Shown in pieces: positions 42,803 through 52,494 of a stretch of 64,000 nucleotides of DNA. Origin of the DNA: Rhodovarius crocodyli (GTDB taxonomy: Bacteria > Pseudomonadota > Alphaproteobacteria > Acetobacterales > Acetobacteraceae); contig CAMDJV010000015.1 of assembly GCA_945901085.1 (NCBI GenBank), positions 1 to 64,000 of the forward strand, given 5' to 3'. Numbering within the stretch: position 1 is the stretch's first letter; each line of letters begins with the position of its first letter. The translations under genes were made by a program, and so were the position numbers. The notes under the pieces were generated by a model. That model was not told where the DNA came from. It did not search any database and saw only the letters and a list, made by a program, of their open reading frames with translations.

Positions 42803-43534
42803 TTAGCGGGTTTCGCCCTGGGTTGTCACAATCGCGGCCTGCGCACCGCCCTGCGCAACGCGGGCGGTCAGCGCATCCAGGCCCTGGCTTTGGGCGGCGG
42901 CGATGAGGGCCACGTCGAGTTCCTCGACATCGACCAGGCGCTGCGGCCATTCATTGTTCTTGATGCACTGCACACAGCGAACAACCTCGACCAAGCCTTG
43001 CAAGAGCAGCAGCAGCCCGGCGGTGGGGATAATTGCCTTGAAAGGCCAGAGTATCGGCCCGTTCGGGCTCAGCGAGGAATGCTCGTTGGTCAGGAACGAC
43101 TGCTCGAAGAAGAAATACCCCTGCACCATCAGCGCGAAGATCCCAGGGAAGAAGAACAGGATATACAGCGTGAGGTCGAACTTGCCCTGCAGGCTGGGCT
43201 TAAAACCACGATAGACGAAATCGCCGCGTACATGGCCGTTGCGTGACAGGGCATAGGCGCCGGCGAGCATGAACATGGCACCATAGAGCATATAGGAGGC
43301 ATCGAATGCCCAGGTCGTCGGCGCCCGAAACACGTAGCGCATCGTGACGTCATAGCTGATCACCGCCGTCAGCAAGACGATGCACCACCCGCCCAGCTTG
43401 CCCACCCAGGTGCTGAGCTTGTCCACCGTAAGCAACAGCGCCCGCGTTGCTGGCCTATCGGCGAAGGCGATGGCGGCCATAATGGTCGCCACCACCAACC
43501 CCGCAAGCCCCGCGACAACGATGCTGCCTGACAC
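42803..43534 (-). CDS. dctQ: TRAP transporter small permease (DctQ type)
   Basis: The 243-residue protein has four main transmembrane segments (VVAGLAGLVVATIMAAIAFA at the start, WCIVLLTAVISYDVTMRYVF near 47, MLYGAMFMLAGAYALSRNGH near 81, and a last one with AIIPTAGLLLLLQGLVEV near 167). WAFDASYMLYGA and HVRGDFVY are standard DctQ motifs. The C-terminus has an extra cytoplasmic region of about 60 residues. It lies between the DctM and DctP genes and completes the tripartite system. Confidence 0.9.
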   Translation of the reverse strand: MSGSIVVAGLAGLVVATIMAAIAFADRPATRALLLTVDKLSTWVGKLGGWCIVLLTAVISYDVTMRYVFRAPTTWAFDASYMLYGAMFMLAGAYALSRNGHVRGDFVYRGFKPSLQGKFDLTLYILFFFPGIFALMVQGYFFFEQSFLTNEHSSLSPNGPILWPFKAIIPTAGLLLLLQGLVEVVRCVQCIKNNEWPQRLVDVEELDVALIAAAQSQGLDALTARVAQGGAQAAIVTTQGETR

Positions 43535-43539
43535 GCTGC

Positions 43540-44682
43540 TCAGCCGCGGGCGAAGAAATGGTTGAAGCTGCGCACGGGGCTAACCTCGTAGCGCAGGAAG
43601 AAATTGCCGACGCGGCGGCACCAGGCACGCTGGCTGTCGCAGATTTTCTTGAACAGCGGGCCATTATTGGGGTTGGAATTGTCGCCCTCGATGCGGGCGA
43701 TCACCCGGTCCCAGGCTTGCAATTGGGCGTCCAGGATCGGCGTGGGTGTGGGGCGGACATTGACCTGCTGGGTCTGCGACATGCCGAGCAGATCGGCCGA
43801 ATAGCGCTCCTGCAGCTTCCAGCTCATATCGGCGCTGCTGGCTTCGGCCGAATGGCGCAGCAATGCCTTATGCTCATCCGGCAGGGCATCGAACTTGCCC
43901 TTGTTGAACAGAACTTCGAAGCACTCCACCGCCTGATGGTAGGACTGGATATAGAGGTTCTTCGCCACGTCCGGGAAGCCGAGGATACGGTCGGAGGAGG
44001 GATTGTTGAACTCGGCCGCGTCGATCACGCCGCGCTCCAGCGCGGGCACGATCTCGCCGCCCGGCACGGCCACAACGGCGGCACCCAGCTCCTGCATCAG
44101 GTCGCCGGCGAGGCCCACGGTGCGGTAGCGCAGGCCGCGAATCTGCTCGGCGCGTTCGATGGGCGTGCGGAACCAGCCCAGCGGCTGGGTGGGCATCGGG
44201 CCGGTGAGGAAGCCCACGGCATTGAGCCGCAGCACGTCATTGACCAGTTCCTTATACAGCGCCTCGCCGCCGCCGTAGTAGAACCAGCCCAGAAGTTGGT
44301 GTGCATTGCCAAACCAGGGTGGGGTGGTGCCGAATAGGCTGAACGCCTTATTACGGCCGAACCAATAGGCGGACACGCCATGGCCGCCATCGAGGGTGCC
44401 GGCATGCACGGCGTCCATCACCTGGAAGGCGCCAACCACGGCGCCCGCGGCGAGAAGTTCGAGCCGGAGGCGCCCCCCGCCCATGGCATTCACCCGGTTG
44501 ACATAGTCCTGCGCGAATTCATGGAAAATGTCGCGCTGCGGCCAGGTGGACTGGAAGCGCAGGGTCAGCGTCTGTGCGCGGCTCACGCCTGGCGTCGCCA
44601 GTATAGCCGTCGCCGTCGCGGCGGCTGCGCCTGTCTTGAGGAAGCCTCGGCGCGGCGCGGGGCTGCTTTTGTTGTCGGACAT
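43540..44682 (-). CDS. dctP: TRAP transporter solute receptor (DctP type)
   Basis: The 380-residue protein has a Tat-like leader (PAPRRGFLKTGAAAATATAI) and a DctP body: LRFQSTWPQRDIFHEFAQDY, GRLRLELLAAGAVVGAFQVM, WFRTPIERAEQIRGLRYRTV, GLAGDLMQELGAAVVAVPGG (with the Arg that clasps the substrate carboxylate) and VIDAAEFNNPSSDRILGF. Receptors with this A..NP.SD pattern often bind 2-oxo or branched carboxylates. It is the first gene of the operon DctP-DctQ-DctM-unknown. Confidence 0.9.
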   Translation of the reverse strand: MSDNKSSPAPRRGFLKTGAAAATATAILATPGVSRAQTLTLRFQSTWPQRDIFHEFAQDYVNRVNAMGGGRLRLELLAAGAVVGAFQVMDAVHAGTLDGGHGVSAYWFGRNKAFSLFGTTPPWFGNAHQLLGWFYYGGGEALYKELVNDVLRLNAVGFLTGPMPTQPLGWFRTPIERAEQIRGLRYRTVGLAGDLMQELGAAVVAVPGGEIVPALERGVIDAAEFNNPSSDRILGFPDVAKNLYIQSYHQAVECFEVLFNKGKFDALPDEHKALLRHSAEASSADMSWKLQERYSADLLGMSQTQQVNVRPTPTPILDAQLQAWDRVIARIEGDNSNPNNGPLFKKICDSQRAWCRRVGNFFLRYEVSPVRSFNHFFARG

Positions 44683-44955
44683 AAACTTCTCCCTTCGAGG
44701 CGCATTGCCGCGCCTTCATTCTTCGCCCTTAGCCAAGGCGTTGAAGCGACGCAATGGGCTTCATGCCTGACATTGCCATCCCGCCTGGGAGTTTGAGCCC
44801 AAAGGCTAGTTGAAAACATCTCATGGGCGCCGCTGACGCAGCCGCCACTGCCCTGTTGCGAGACATCAAGGCGCGGTTTGCCCCGCTTGGAGTGATCCAC
44901 CGCCGCGAGGCCAGAGCCTTGGGGAGCTGATCATGACGCTGGCTGAGACCCAACA

Positions 44956-45861
44956 TCAGGTCGCCGCGCAGTCCACCGCATCCCGGCTCAATCCGATGAA
45001 GGCGCGAATGGCGGGCAGGTCGAGCGATTCCGGCAGGGCCACCGCATAGACACCGCCCATGATAGGCTCACCCAGGATGGGAACTGCCTGCAGGCGCTGG
45101 TCCTGCCAAGCCTCGCCATCAAGGACGACACTGATCCCGATACCGGCGGCCACCGCCTCTCGGGCGGCCTCTCGGCTCCCCACTTCAAGGGCGATTTGGC
45201 CAGAAAGACCATGCTGCGCAAAGGCCGCCTCCATCATGGCGCGCGTCATCGAACCTGGCTCGCGCAGCACCAATGGCCCCTCGGCCAGTTGCTCGAGGCT
45301 GATGCTCGCGCGTGTCGCGCAGGCCGGCACGCAGGCGATCAGCCGCTGCGTGACGAGCAATGTGCAGGACATCCCTTCCACCGGCTGGGTCAGGGTCATG
45401 ATGGCGACTTCGATCTCGCAGGCCGCGAGGGCCTCAAGCAGCCCGTTGGTATTGCCGAGCCGGGTTCTCACCCGCAGCTCCGGATAGGCTGCCATCAAGG
45501 CCGCGATGCAGGGCATGGCATGGGCTGGCGTCGAGAGGCCGATGGCGATGCTGCCGCGGCGCAGATCGCGCGATTGGCGCATCGTCTCCTCCAACTCATC
45601 CATGCGCCCCAGCACCAGCCGGGATCGGGCCAGCAATTCTTGCCCGGCATCGGTGAGCGCGAGGCGGGGGCGGCGATGCAGCAAAAGAGTGCCGCAGGCG
45701 CGCTCCAGCCCGGTGAGCGTGACCGAGATGGTGGGCTGGCTGAGGCCAAGGATTTCGGCAGCCCGCGATATGCTGCCGCCTTCGACAATGGCGGCAAAGC
45801 AGCGCAGTGCGTTGAGGCTTATCGCGCCCTCCCGGCGGCCACGGCGGGGGTCATTTGTCAT
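44956..45861 (-). CDS. LysR-family transcriptional regulator
   Basis: The 301-residue protein has an N-terminal winged HTH (ALRCFAAIVEGGSISRAAEI, LGLSQPTISVTLTGLERACG) and a C-terminal effector domain (IAIGLSTPAHAMPCIAALMA, VREPGSMTRAMMEAAFAQHG-like with LREPGS near residue 203). It is transcribed in the same direction as the TRAP operon, from which a 273-base gap separates it, and lies head to head with the ABC receptor gene at 45960. Control of either the TRAP system or the ABC operon is plausible. Confidence 0.9.
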   Translation of the reverse strand: MTNDPRRGRREGAISLNALRCFAAIVEGGSISRAAEILGLSQPTISVTLTGLERACGTLLLHRRPRLALTDAGQELLARSRLVLGRMDELEETMRQSRDLRRGSIAIGLSTPAHAMPCIAALMAAYPELRVRTRLGNTNGLLEALAACEIEVAIMTLTQPVEGMSCTLLVTQRLIACVPACATRASISLEQLAEGPLVLREPGSMTRAMMEAAFAQHGLSGQIALEVGSREAAREAVAAGIGISVVLDGEAWQDQRLQAVPILGEPIMGGVYAVALPESLDLPAIRAFIGLSRDAVDCAAT

Positions 45862-45959
45862 CGTGAAAGCCTGGGAGTGTCATTCAAGTGTCATTTCCAT
45901 GACTTAGGTTAGGACCAAGCAATAGATTAACGTCATAGCATCATACTATGGAGAAGCCC

Positions 45960-47519
45960 ATGTCTGATCTTGCCCGCCGCCACCTGCTCGGTGCAGGCGC
46001 TGCCTTCCTCGGTGCGCTCGATGCGAGCCTGGCGCAGGCGCAGCAGCCATCCCCCCGGCGGGGCGGGGCTTTGGTCTATGCGCAGATGTCGGGCAATCGG
46101 CGCGGCGGCGATGCGAGCAATTCCCGCCATCCCTATTACATGGTCGATCTCATTACCCGCTCGGCCTATAACACCCTGGCCTGGGTGGATGAGGAGTTGA
46201 AGCTCCAACTGGAGTTGGCCACCCGCATCGCGCCCGCCGATGACACGCTCAAGGTGTGGGAGGTGACGATCCGCGAGGGGGTGCGCTTCCATGATGGTAG
46301 GATGATGACGGCCGGCGATGTCGCCGCCTCTTTCGAACTGCATCGCCGGCGCAATTTTGCCTCGGCGCAGATCCAGCGGACCGAGGTGGTGAACCCCACC
46401 ACCATCCGCTTCCACCTCGATGCGGGGAACTCCGAATTCCCCTTCGTGCTCGCTGAATATGATTGCGTCGTGATGCCGGCGAACCCTGATTTTGAGCGCA
46501 TCGGCATGGAGGGCATCGGCACCGGGCCCTTTCGCATCACCAGCAATGATCCGCAGCGCCGCATGACCTTCGAGCGTTTCGAGGATTATTGGCGCCAGGG
46601 CTTCCCCTATCTGGACCGGCTGGAGGTGGTGAATCGCGAGGGCCAGACCGAGGCGGCGCTGGCGGGTTACCGCGCGCGCCAATTCGACGCGATGCTGAAT
46701 ATCGACCCGCGGCTGATCCGCCAGATGGAGCGCGAGCCACAGACCGACCTGGTGGCCGCGGCCTCGGGCGATCAGGCGGTGATCATCCTGCCCAAGCATC
46801 CGGGCTCGGCCTTCAATGATGCGCGCATCCGCCGTGCGCTCTCGGCGGCGATCGACCGTGAGGGGCTGGTGCGGATTGTCTATGGTGGGACCCGCTGGGG
46901 CTGGGTTGGCAATGACAGCCACCTCGCCGCCGCCGACCCGATGTTTGTCGCCCCCGAGCGCCCGCGCGACCTGGCCCTGGCGCGGCGCCTGCTGGCCGAG
47001 GCAGGCCATCCCAACGGCATCACCCTGCCCACGCTGTATTATGCGCCGCAATGGCCGGAGATGGCGCGGTATTTCCAGTTCATCCAGGAGAGCGTGCGCG
47101 AGGCCGGCATCACCCTGCCGATCGAGGAGCGGCCGAATGACGGCTATCAGCGCTTTCGCATGGGCGAGTTGGATGTGAGCCGCGGCAACTGGCATAAATT
47201 CGCCTATACCGCTGTGGGCCCGCGCAACCCCGGCATCAGCCTCTTTCGGATGCGGCCGGCGAATAATGAGAGCGGCTATTGGTCCGGCCCGGCGGCGGAT
47301 CGCTATATGGCGCTCTATGCCCGCGCCATGCTGACGGCCGAGGCTGCGGCGCGGCGGGCGATCTACGCCGAAATGCAGGCAATCCTGCGCGAGGAGGCGC
47401 CGGCCATCCTGCCGGCGGGGCGCAATAATGTGCTGATCAAGCGCAACACGGTCCATAATCTCCGCAACCATCCCCAGCATTGGTCGATCCGCTGGGATGA
47501 CGTTTATCGCAGCGCCTGA
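45960..47519 (+). CDS. Dipeptide-type ABC solute receptor (family 5), first copy
   Basis: The 519-residue periplasmic receptor has a Tat-like leader (SDLARRHLLGAGAAFLGALD). The family 5 body contains WEVTIREGVRFHDGRMMTAG, DVAASFELHRRRNFASAQIQ, GTGPFRITSNDPQRRMTFER and YFQFIQESVREAGITLPIEE. I chose the ATG at 45960 because GGAGAA precedes it at a good distance. It binds peptides, nickel chelates or similar compounds; the ligand is not readable. It is followed by a second related receptor, two permeases and a fused ATPase, in one operon. Confidence 0.9.
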   Translation: MSDLARRHLLGAGAAFLGALDASLAQAQQPSPRRGGALVYAQMSGNRRGGDASNSRHPYYMVDLITRSAYNTLAWVDEELKLQLELATRIAPADDTLKVWEVTIREGVRFHDGRMMTAGDVAASFELHRRRNFASAQIQRTEVVNPTTIRFHLDAGNSEFPFVLAEYDCVVMPANPDFERIGMEGIGTGPFRITSNDPQRRMTFERFEDYWRQGFPYLDRLEVVNREGQTEAALAGYRARQFDAMLNIDPRLIRQMEREPQTDLVAAASGDQAVIILPKHPGSAFNDARIRRALSAAIDREGLVRIVYGGTRWGWVGNDSHLAAADPMFVAPERPRDLALARRLLAEAGHPNGITLPTLYYAPQWPEMARYFQFIQESVREAGITLPIEERPNDGYQRFRMGELDVSRGNWHKFAYTAVGPRNPGISLFRMRPANNESGYWSGPAADRYMALYARAMLTAEAAARRAIYAEMQAILREEAPAILPAGRNNVLIKRNTVHNLRNHPQHWSIRWDDVYRSA

Positions 47520-47527
47520 AGGAGGCC

Positions 47528-49069
47528 ATGATGTCCGCTCTCTCCCGCCGCGCGCTGGGCGCGCTTAGCCTGCTTCCTGGTATCGCCGCTGCCCAGGGCG
47601 CGCCGCGCCGTGGTGGTGCCATCACTGTGGCGCAATGCTCGGCCAACCGTTTCGTTGCTTCGGCCCAGACCGCCCGGCACCCCTATTTCACCGTCGATCT
47701 CACCACGCGCATTCCATACAACGCGCTGGTCTGGGTGGACCGGCAGATGCGCCTGCAGCCGGAACTGGCCATAGCCTGGCAGCCGGCCAGCGCCGATCAG
47801 AGCGTGTGGGACATCACGCTGCGCCCGGGTGTGCGCTTTCATGACGGCTCGCCCTTGCGGGCGGAGGATGTCGTGGCCTCCTATCAGCTGCACCGGCAGC
47901 GCAATTTTGCCTCGGGCCAAATTCAGAGAATCGAGGCGATGGCCGATGGCCGGGTGCGCTTCAGCCTCGATGCCGGCAATTCGGAGTTTCCCTATGTTCT
48001 GGCTGAATACCAGAACATGATCATGCCTGCCGCGCCGGTTGAGACCATCGGCAATACCGGCATTGGCACCGGGCCGTTTCGCTTTGCCTCAACCGACCCG
48101 AACCGCGTTGCGGTGTATGAGCGCAACCCGGCCTATTGGCGTGAGGGTTTTCCCTATCTTGACCGGATTGAGCTGCACAATCGCGAAGGCCAGCAGGAGA
48201 CGGCCCTGGCCGGGCTGCGCGCCGGGCAATTCGACATGGTGATGACCATCGACCCGCGCAGCGTGCGCAACCTGCAGCGCGATGCTGATCTGGTGGTGGA
48301 TAGCGGCGGCGGCGGGCATCATTATGTGATTCAATTGCCCAAGTATCCCGGCTCGCCCTTTGAGGATAAGCGGGTGCGCCAGGCGCTGGCGCTGGGTGTG
48401 GACCGCGAGGCGATCATTCGCCTAGTCTATGGCGAGGGGAATGGTTGGGTGGGCAATGACAGCCACCTCGTCGCTGCCGACCCGAATTTCCTCGCCATGC
48501 CGCGCCTGCCGCGCCCTGAGGCGGTGGCCCGGGCCCGGGCGCTGCTGGCGGCGGCCGGGCATCCGAATGGGATTAATCTCGGCACGCTTTATTGGTCGCC
48601 GCAATCGCCCGAGGTTGGCCGCTACTTCCAGGTGCTGCAAGAAACGGCGCGCGAGGCAGGGCTGACCATGGCGCTGGAGCAGCGCCCGGCTGATGGCTAT
48701 GTGCAATTCCGCACCGGGGATAATGATCTCTCAAAGGGCAGCTTCCACCGCTTTGCCATGACTGCGGTTGGCCCACGCAATCCTGGGATTTCGCTGTTCC
48801 GCATGCGCGGCGATTTTGTCGAATCCGGCCATTGGCGCGGGGCGGAGCATGACCGCTACATGGCGCTTTATGCTGAGGCGATGCGTGAGGGTGATGCGGC
48901 GCGGCGGCGTGCGATGTTCACCGCCATGCAAAGCCTGCTGCATGAGGAGGTGCCGGCGCTGCTGCCGGCCGGGACGATGACCTTCTCGGTGCGCCGCCGC
49001 CATGTGCAGGGTTTTGAGTTCCATCCGCAAATCTGGTCGGTGCGCTTTGATGAGGTGTGGCGCGGGTGA
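47528..49069 (+). CDS. Dipeptide-type ABC solute receptor (family 5), second copy
   Basis: The 513-residue receptor is clearly a paralogue of the one just upstream. It shares VWDITLRPGVRFHDGSPLRA, DVVASYQLHRQRNFASGQIQ, PFRFASTDPNRVAVYERNPA and a similar C-terminus (VRRRHVQGFEFHPQIWSVRF). A strong AGGAGG site precedes the start; ATGs at 47528 and 47531 are both possible. The leader is short (ALSRRALGALSLLPGIAAAQ). Two tandem receptors served by one permease pair suggest a widened or split ligand range. Confidence 0.9.
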   Translation: MMSALSRRALGALSLLPGIAAAQGAPRRGGAITVAQCSANRFVASAQTARHPYFTVDLTTRIPYNALVWVDRQMRLQPELAIAWQPASADQSVWDITLRPGVRFHDGSPLRAEDVVASYQLHRQRNFASGQIQRIEAMADGRVRFSLDAGNSEFPYVLAEYQNMIMPAAPVETIGNTGIGTGPFRFASTDPNRVAVYERNPAYWREGFPYLDRIELHNREGQQETALAGLRAGQFDMVMTIDPRSVRNLQRDADLVVDSGGGGHHYVIQLPKYPGSPFEDKRVRQALALGVDREAIIRLVYGEGNGWVGNDSHLVAADPNFLAMPRLPRPEAVARARALLAAAGHPNGINLGTLYWSPQSPEVGRYFQVLQETAREAGLTMALEQRPADGYVQFRTGDNDLSKGSFHRFAMTAVGPRNPGISLFRMRGDFVESGHWRGAEHDRYMALYAEAMREGDAARRRAMFTAMQSLLHEEVPALLPAGTMTFSVRRRHVQGFEFHPQIWSVRFDEVWRG

Positions 49070-50019
49070 TCGCGCTGATCCTGCGGCGGGGCGCGCTCTC
49101 GCTGGTCACGCTGTTTCTGCTGGCGAGTTTTATCTTCTTTGCCACCGAGGTGCTGCCGGGCGATGCGCTGGATGTCTCGCTCTCGGCCGATGAGATCGCC
49201 AATATGCCGGCCGAGGTGATGGCGCGGCGCAAGGCGGAGCTGGGGTTGGATCGGCCGATTCTCGAGCGGTATTGGGGTTTTCTGGGCGGGCTGCTGCGGT
49301 TTGATTTGGGGCGGACCATCATAACGCGCGCGCCGGTGGGTGAGATCATCGCCATGCCGCTGCGCAATTCGGTGGCGCTGGCGGGGGTGACGCTGCTGCT
49401 GGCCCTGCCGGTGGCCTTGGCGATTGCGATGGCGGCAGCACAGGCGAAGGGCCGGGCGGTGGACAATGCGGTGTCGGGGGCGGCGATTATTGGCTATTCG
49501 ATTCCGGAATTTGTCACAGGGCTATTGCTGATTGCGGTATTTGCTGTGTGGTGGCCGCTCTTTCCAGCCACCATCACCGCCAGCACGAATGACCCGCTGG
49601 GGGTGCTTTTGGCTGCAGCGCCCTTGGCCATTGCCACCACCATTATAGGCTCCGTCGCCTATCTGGGGCGTATTCTGCGGGTTGGTTTGATTGAGGTGAT
49701 GGCGGCGGATTTTGTGGAGCGGCTACACCTTTCGGGCATCCCGCGCTGGCGGATTATCTGGCTGCATGCGCTGCCGGCGGCAATGATACCGGGGCTTTCG
49801 GCGGCAGCACTTTATGCCGCCTCGCTGGTCTCAGGGGTGGTGGTGGTGGAGATGGTCTTTGCCTATCCGGGCATTGGTGCCGAATTGGTGCGCGCAGTGA
49901 CGCGGCGGGAGGTGCATGTGGTGCAGGCCATCGCCCTCGCCGCGGCCATTTGCGTGGTGCTGTTCAACCTGCTGGCGGATCTGGGTATCGCCGCGCTTGA
50001 TCCGCGGACGCGGCGTTGA
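49066..50019 (+). CDS. ABC permease, DppB type
   Basis: The 317-residue membrane protein has the DppB pattern: a first helix LSLVTLFLLASFIFFATEVL, then LGLDRPILERYWGFLGGLLR and the EAA-type loop VMAADFVERLHLSGIPRWRI with IIWLHALPAAMIPGL. The last helices end in IAALDPRTRR. I prefer the GTG at 49066, which overlaps the receptor stop (GTGA), over the GTG at 49057. It pairs with the DppC-type permease that follows. Confidence 0.85.
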   Translation: MIALILRRGALSLVTLFLLASFIFFATEVLPGDALDVSLSADEIANMPAEVMARRKAELGLDRPILERYWGFLGGLLRFDLGRTIITRAPVGEIIAMPLRNSVALAGVTLLLALPVALAIAMAAAQAKGRAVDNAVSGAAIIGYSIPEFVTGLLLIAVFAVWWPLFPATITASTNDPLGVLLAAAPLAIATTIIGSVAYLGRILRVGLIEVMAADFVERLHLSGIPRWRIIWLHALPAAMIPGLSAAALYAASLVSGVVVVEMVFAYPGIGAELVRAVTRREVHVVQAIALAAAICVVLFNLLADLGIAALDPRTRR

Positions 50020-50846
50020 TGCGCGCAGCACTGCGTCGGCCGGCCGCTTTGCTGGGGGGGCTGCTGGTGGTCGTCCATCTGGTGGTGGCCATTGCCGCGC
50101 CCTGGATCGCGCCCTTCGCGCCAACCTCTTTGCTCGATGCGCCGCTGGAGCCGCCGGGTGCGACCTATTGGCTGGGCACGGATGATCTGGGGCGGGATGC
50201 TTTTTCGCGGCTGCTCTGGGGGGGGCGGGTGGCCATGCTGGTGGCCTTTGCGGCCGGCGCCGTGGCCGTGCTGGGGGGCGCTTTGCTGGGGCTGGCCGCG
50301 GCATATCGGCGCGGCGGCTTTGATGATGTGGTGATGCGCCTGGTGGAGATGAAACTCGCCGTCCCAACCATTCTCTTTGTCGCTATTTTCGTCACCGGCT
50401 TTGGACAATCCGTGCCGGTGCTGATTGTGGCGGTGGGGATCATTCAGATGATGGGCGTGGTGCGCACCAGCCGCGCCGCCGGCATTGTGCTGATGGAGCA
50501 GGGCTATGTGCGCGCGGCGCAACTGAATGGCGAAAGCGGGCTGATCATTATCCTGCGCGAATTGCTGCCCAATGTGGCGGATCTGCTGGCGGTGGAATTT
50601 GCGCTGCGTGCCTCCTCCGCGCTGCTGCTGGTCTCGGCGCTGTCCTTCCTGGGCCTGGGCATTTCCCCGCCCACGCCGGATTGGGGCCTGATGGTGGAGG
50701 ATGGGATGGCGCTGTTGGAAAGCGAGCCGGCCCTCGTGCTCGCCCCTGCCCTATGTATCTCCACCCTCGTGCTGGGCATGAACCTTGCAGCCGAAGGGCT
50801 GGCCGATGCACTGGGGCTGGATGCGGCGCGGGGTGGCGGTGGCTGA
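50019..50846 (+). CDS. ABC permease, DppC type
   Basis: The 275-residue protein starts at the ATG at 50019, within a TGATG overlap with the DppB gene. It shows the DppC features: LGTDDLGRDAFSRLLWGGRV near residue 50, VEMKLAVPTILFVAIFVTGF, the EAA-like loop YVRAAQLNGESGLIIILREL with LLPNV, and SFLGLGISPPTPDWGLMVED near 207. It forms the membrane channel with the previous gene product. The tail is lost into a GC-rich overlap with the ATPase gene. Confidence 0.9.
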   Translation: MRAALRRPAALLGGLLVVVHLVVAIAAPWIAPFAPTSLLDAPLEPPGATYWLGTDDLGRDAFSRLLWGGRVAMLVAFAAGAVAVLGGALLGLAAAYRRGGFDDVVMRLVEMKLAVPTILFVAIFVTGFGQSVPVLIVAVGIIQMMGVVRTSRAAGIVLMEQGYVRAAQLNGESGLIIILRELLPNVADLLAVEFALRASSALLLVSALSFLGLGISPPTPDWGLMVEDGMALLESEPALVLAPALCISTLVLGMNLAAEGLADALGLDAARGGGG

Positions 50847-52494
50847 GCCGGTGCTGCAGGTCCGCGCGCTTTGCATCGAATGGCGCGGCGCGGATGGGCG
50901 CACCAACCGGGTGGTGGATGGCGTGTCCTTCGACCTGGCGCCCGGCGCCACCTTGGGCATTGCCGGCGAGAGCGGCAGCGGCAAATCCACCCTGGCGCGG
51001 GCGTTGTTGGGCCATTGCCGCCCTGGCAGCGCGATCACCAGCGGCAGCATCCGCCTCGATGGCGAGAATCTCGCGAGCCTGTCCGAGCCGGAACTTGCCC
51101 GCCGGCGCGGTCGGGTGATGGCGATGGTGCCGCAGAACCCCCTCGCCTCGCTCACCTTCCATATGCCGGTGGGGCGGCAATTGGAGGAGGTGCTGCGGCT
51201 GCGCGCCGGGCTTTCGGCCAAGGCGGCGGGGCTGCGCGCGCTGGAATTATTCGGCCAGATGGGCCTGCCCGAGCCTGAGCGGCTGGTGCGCCGCTACCCC
51301 CATCAACTCTCGGGCGGGCAGCGCCAGCGCGTGGTGCTGGCCTGTGCCATCGCCTGCGACCCCGCCTTGCTGGTGCTGGATGAACCCACCACGGCGCTGG
51401 ACAAGACCACCGAGGCGCAGGTGCTAGACCTGATCCGACGGCTGCGCATGGCACGCCAGGGCGCCATGGTTATCGTCACCCATGACCTCAATGTGGTGGC
51501 CGATATCTGTGACCAGGTGCTGGTGATGCAGCATGGCCGCATCATCGAGCAAGGGGCGGTTGGCACGGTGTTTTCTGCCCCGCGCGAGGCCTATACGCGC
51601 GGGCTGCTGGGCGCCGCCTTGCGGGTGGAGGAGGCAAGCCGCGCCACCCATGCCGCGCCGGGCCCGACGCTATTGGAGGTCAAAGGCCTCAGCTTTCGTT
51701 ATGCGCGCCCCTCGTTGCTGCGGAGGAACCCGCTCGGCCCGCCCATATTGGATGGGGTCGGCCTGAGCCTGGCGCGGGGCGAGGTGCTCGGTGTCATCGG
51801 TGAATCGGGCTCGGGCAAGACGACGCTGGGGGGTATCATTGCCGGGTTATTGGGTGGCGAGGCAACTGCGGTGCGCTTTGATGGCCGCCCGCTTCCGGGC
51901 CTCGCCGCACAGCGCACGCGCGAACAACGCCGGCGCATCCAGATGGTGTTTCAGGACCCGCTCTCCTCGCTCAATCCGCGCCGCCGCGTGGGCGATGCGG
52001 TGATGCGGCCGCTACAGCTTTTCCGGGGGCTGGAGCGGCGCGAAGCAGCCCGCTGCGCTGCGAGCCTGTTCGAGGAGTTGGGGCTGGAGGCAGCGCTGCT
52101 GTCGCGCTTCCCGCGGCAACTCTCGGGCGGGCAGCAGCAGCGTGTCGCCATCGCCCGTGCCTTCGCGGCCGAGCCGGATTTGCTGATCTGCGATGAAATC
52201 ACCTCAGCGCTTGATGCCTCGGTGCAGGCGCAGCTGCTGGATCATTTGGCGATGATGCAACGCCGCCAGGGCACGGCGATGCTGCTCATCACCCATGACC
52301 TCGCCGTGGTCTGGCGCATGGCGCCGCGCGTATTGGTGATGCAGGGGGGGCGGATACTGGAGGCGGGCGCGACCGAGGCAATCTTTCGCAACCCACAAAA
52401 CCCCTATACCGCCGCCCTGCTCGGGGCAGCGAGCCGGGCAGCGCGCGCCGGCCAGGGGGTACTGGCCGGCACGGGCGATAAGAAACCGCTATAG
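50839..52494 (+). CDS. Fused double ABC ATPase (DppD-DppF type)
   Basis: The 551-residue protein has two full nucleotide-binding domains. The first has AGESGSGKSTLAR near 43, LSGGQRQRV near 156 and [14 protein letters not shown] near 177. The second has IGESGSGKTTLGG near 320, LSGGQQQRV near 427 and LLICDEITSALDAS near 448. Dipeptide systems often keep these as separate DppD and DppF genes, as at 57823-59753 in this window. The start is uncertain; the GTG at 50839 overlaps the permease stop and gives a normal N-terminus (AEPVLQVRALCIEW). Its 3' end overlaps ptxD's 3' end by six bases. Confidence 0.85.
   Translation: MAEPVLQVRALCIEWRGADGRTNRVVDGVSFDLAPGATLGIAGESGSGKSTLARALLGHCRPGSAITSGSIRLDGENLASLSEPELARRRGRVMAMVPQNPLASLTFHMPVGRQLEEVLRLRAGLSAKAAGLRALELFGQMGLPEPERLVRRYPHQLSGGQRQRVVLACAIACDPALLVLDEPTTALDKTTEAQVLDLIRRLRMARQGAMVIVTHDLNVVADICDQVLVMQHGRIIEQGAVGTVFSAPREAYTRGLLGAALRVEEASRATHAAPGPTLLEVKGLSFRYARPSLLRRNPLGPPILDGVGLSLARGEVLGVIGESGSGKTTLGGIIAGLLGGEATAVRFDGRPLPGLAAQRTREQRRRIQMVFQDPLSSLNPRRRVGDAVMRPLQLFRGLERREAARCAASLFEELGLEAALLSRFPRQLSGGQQQRVAIARAFAAEPDLLICDEITSALDASVQAQLLDHLAMMQRRQGTAMLLITHDLAVVWRMAPRVLVMQGGRILEAGATEAIFRNPQNPYTAALLGAASRAARAGQGVLAGTGDKKPL

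Noticed and set aside
46166-49466. Long minus-strand frames opposite the ABC receptor genes
   Set aside because: These are antisense frames kept open by GC-rich codon bias; they show no domain, start site or operon logic.
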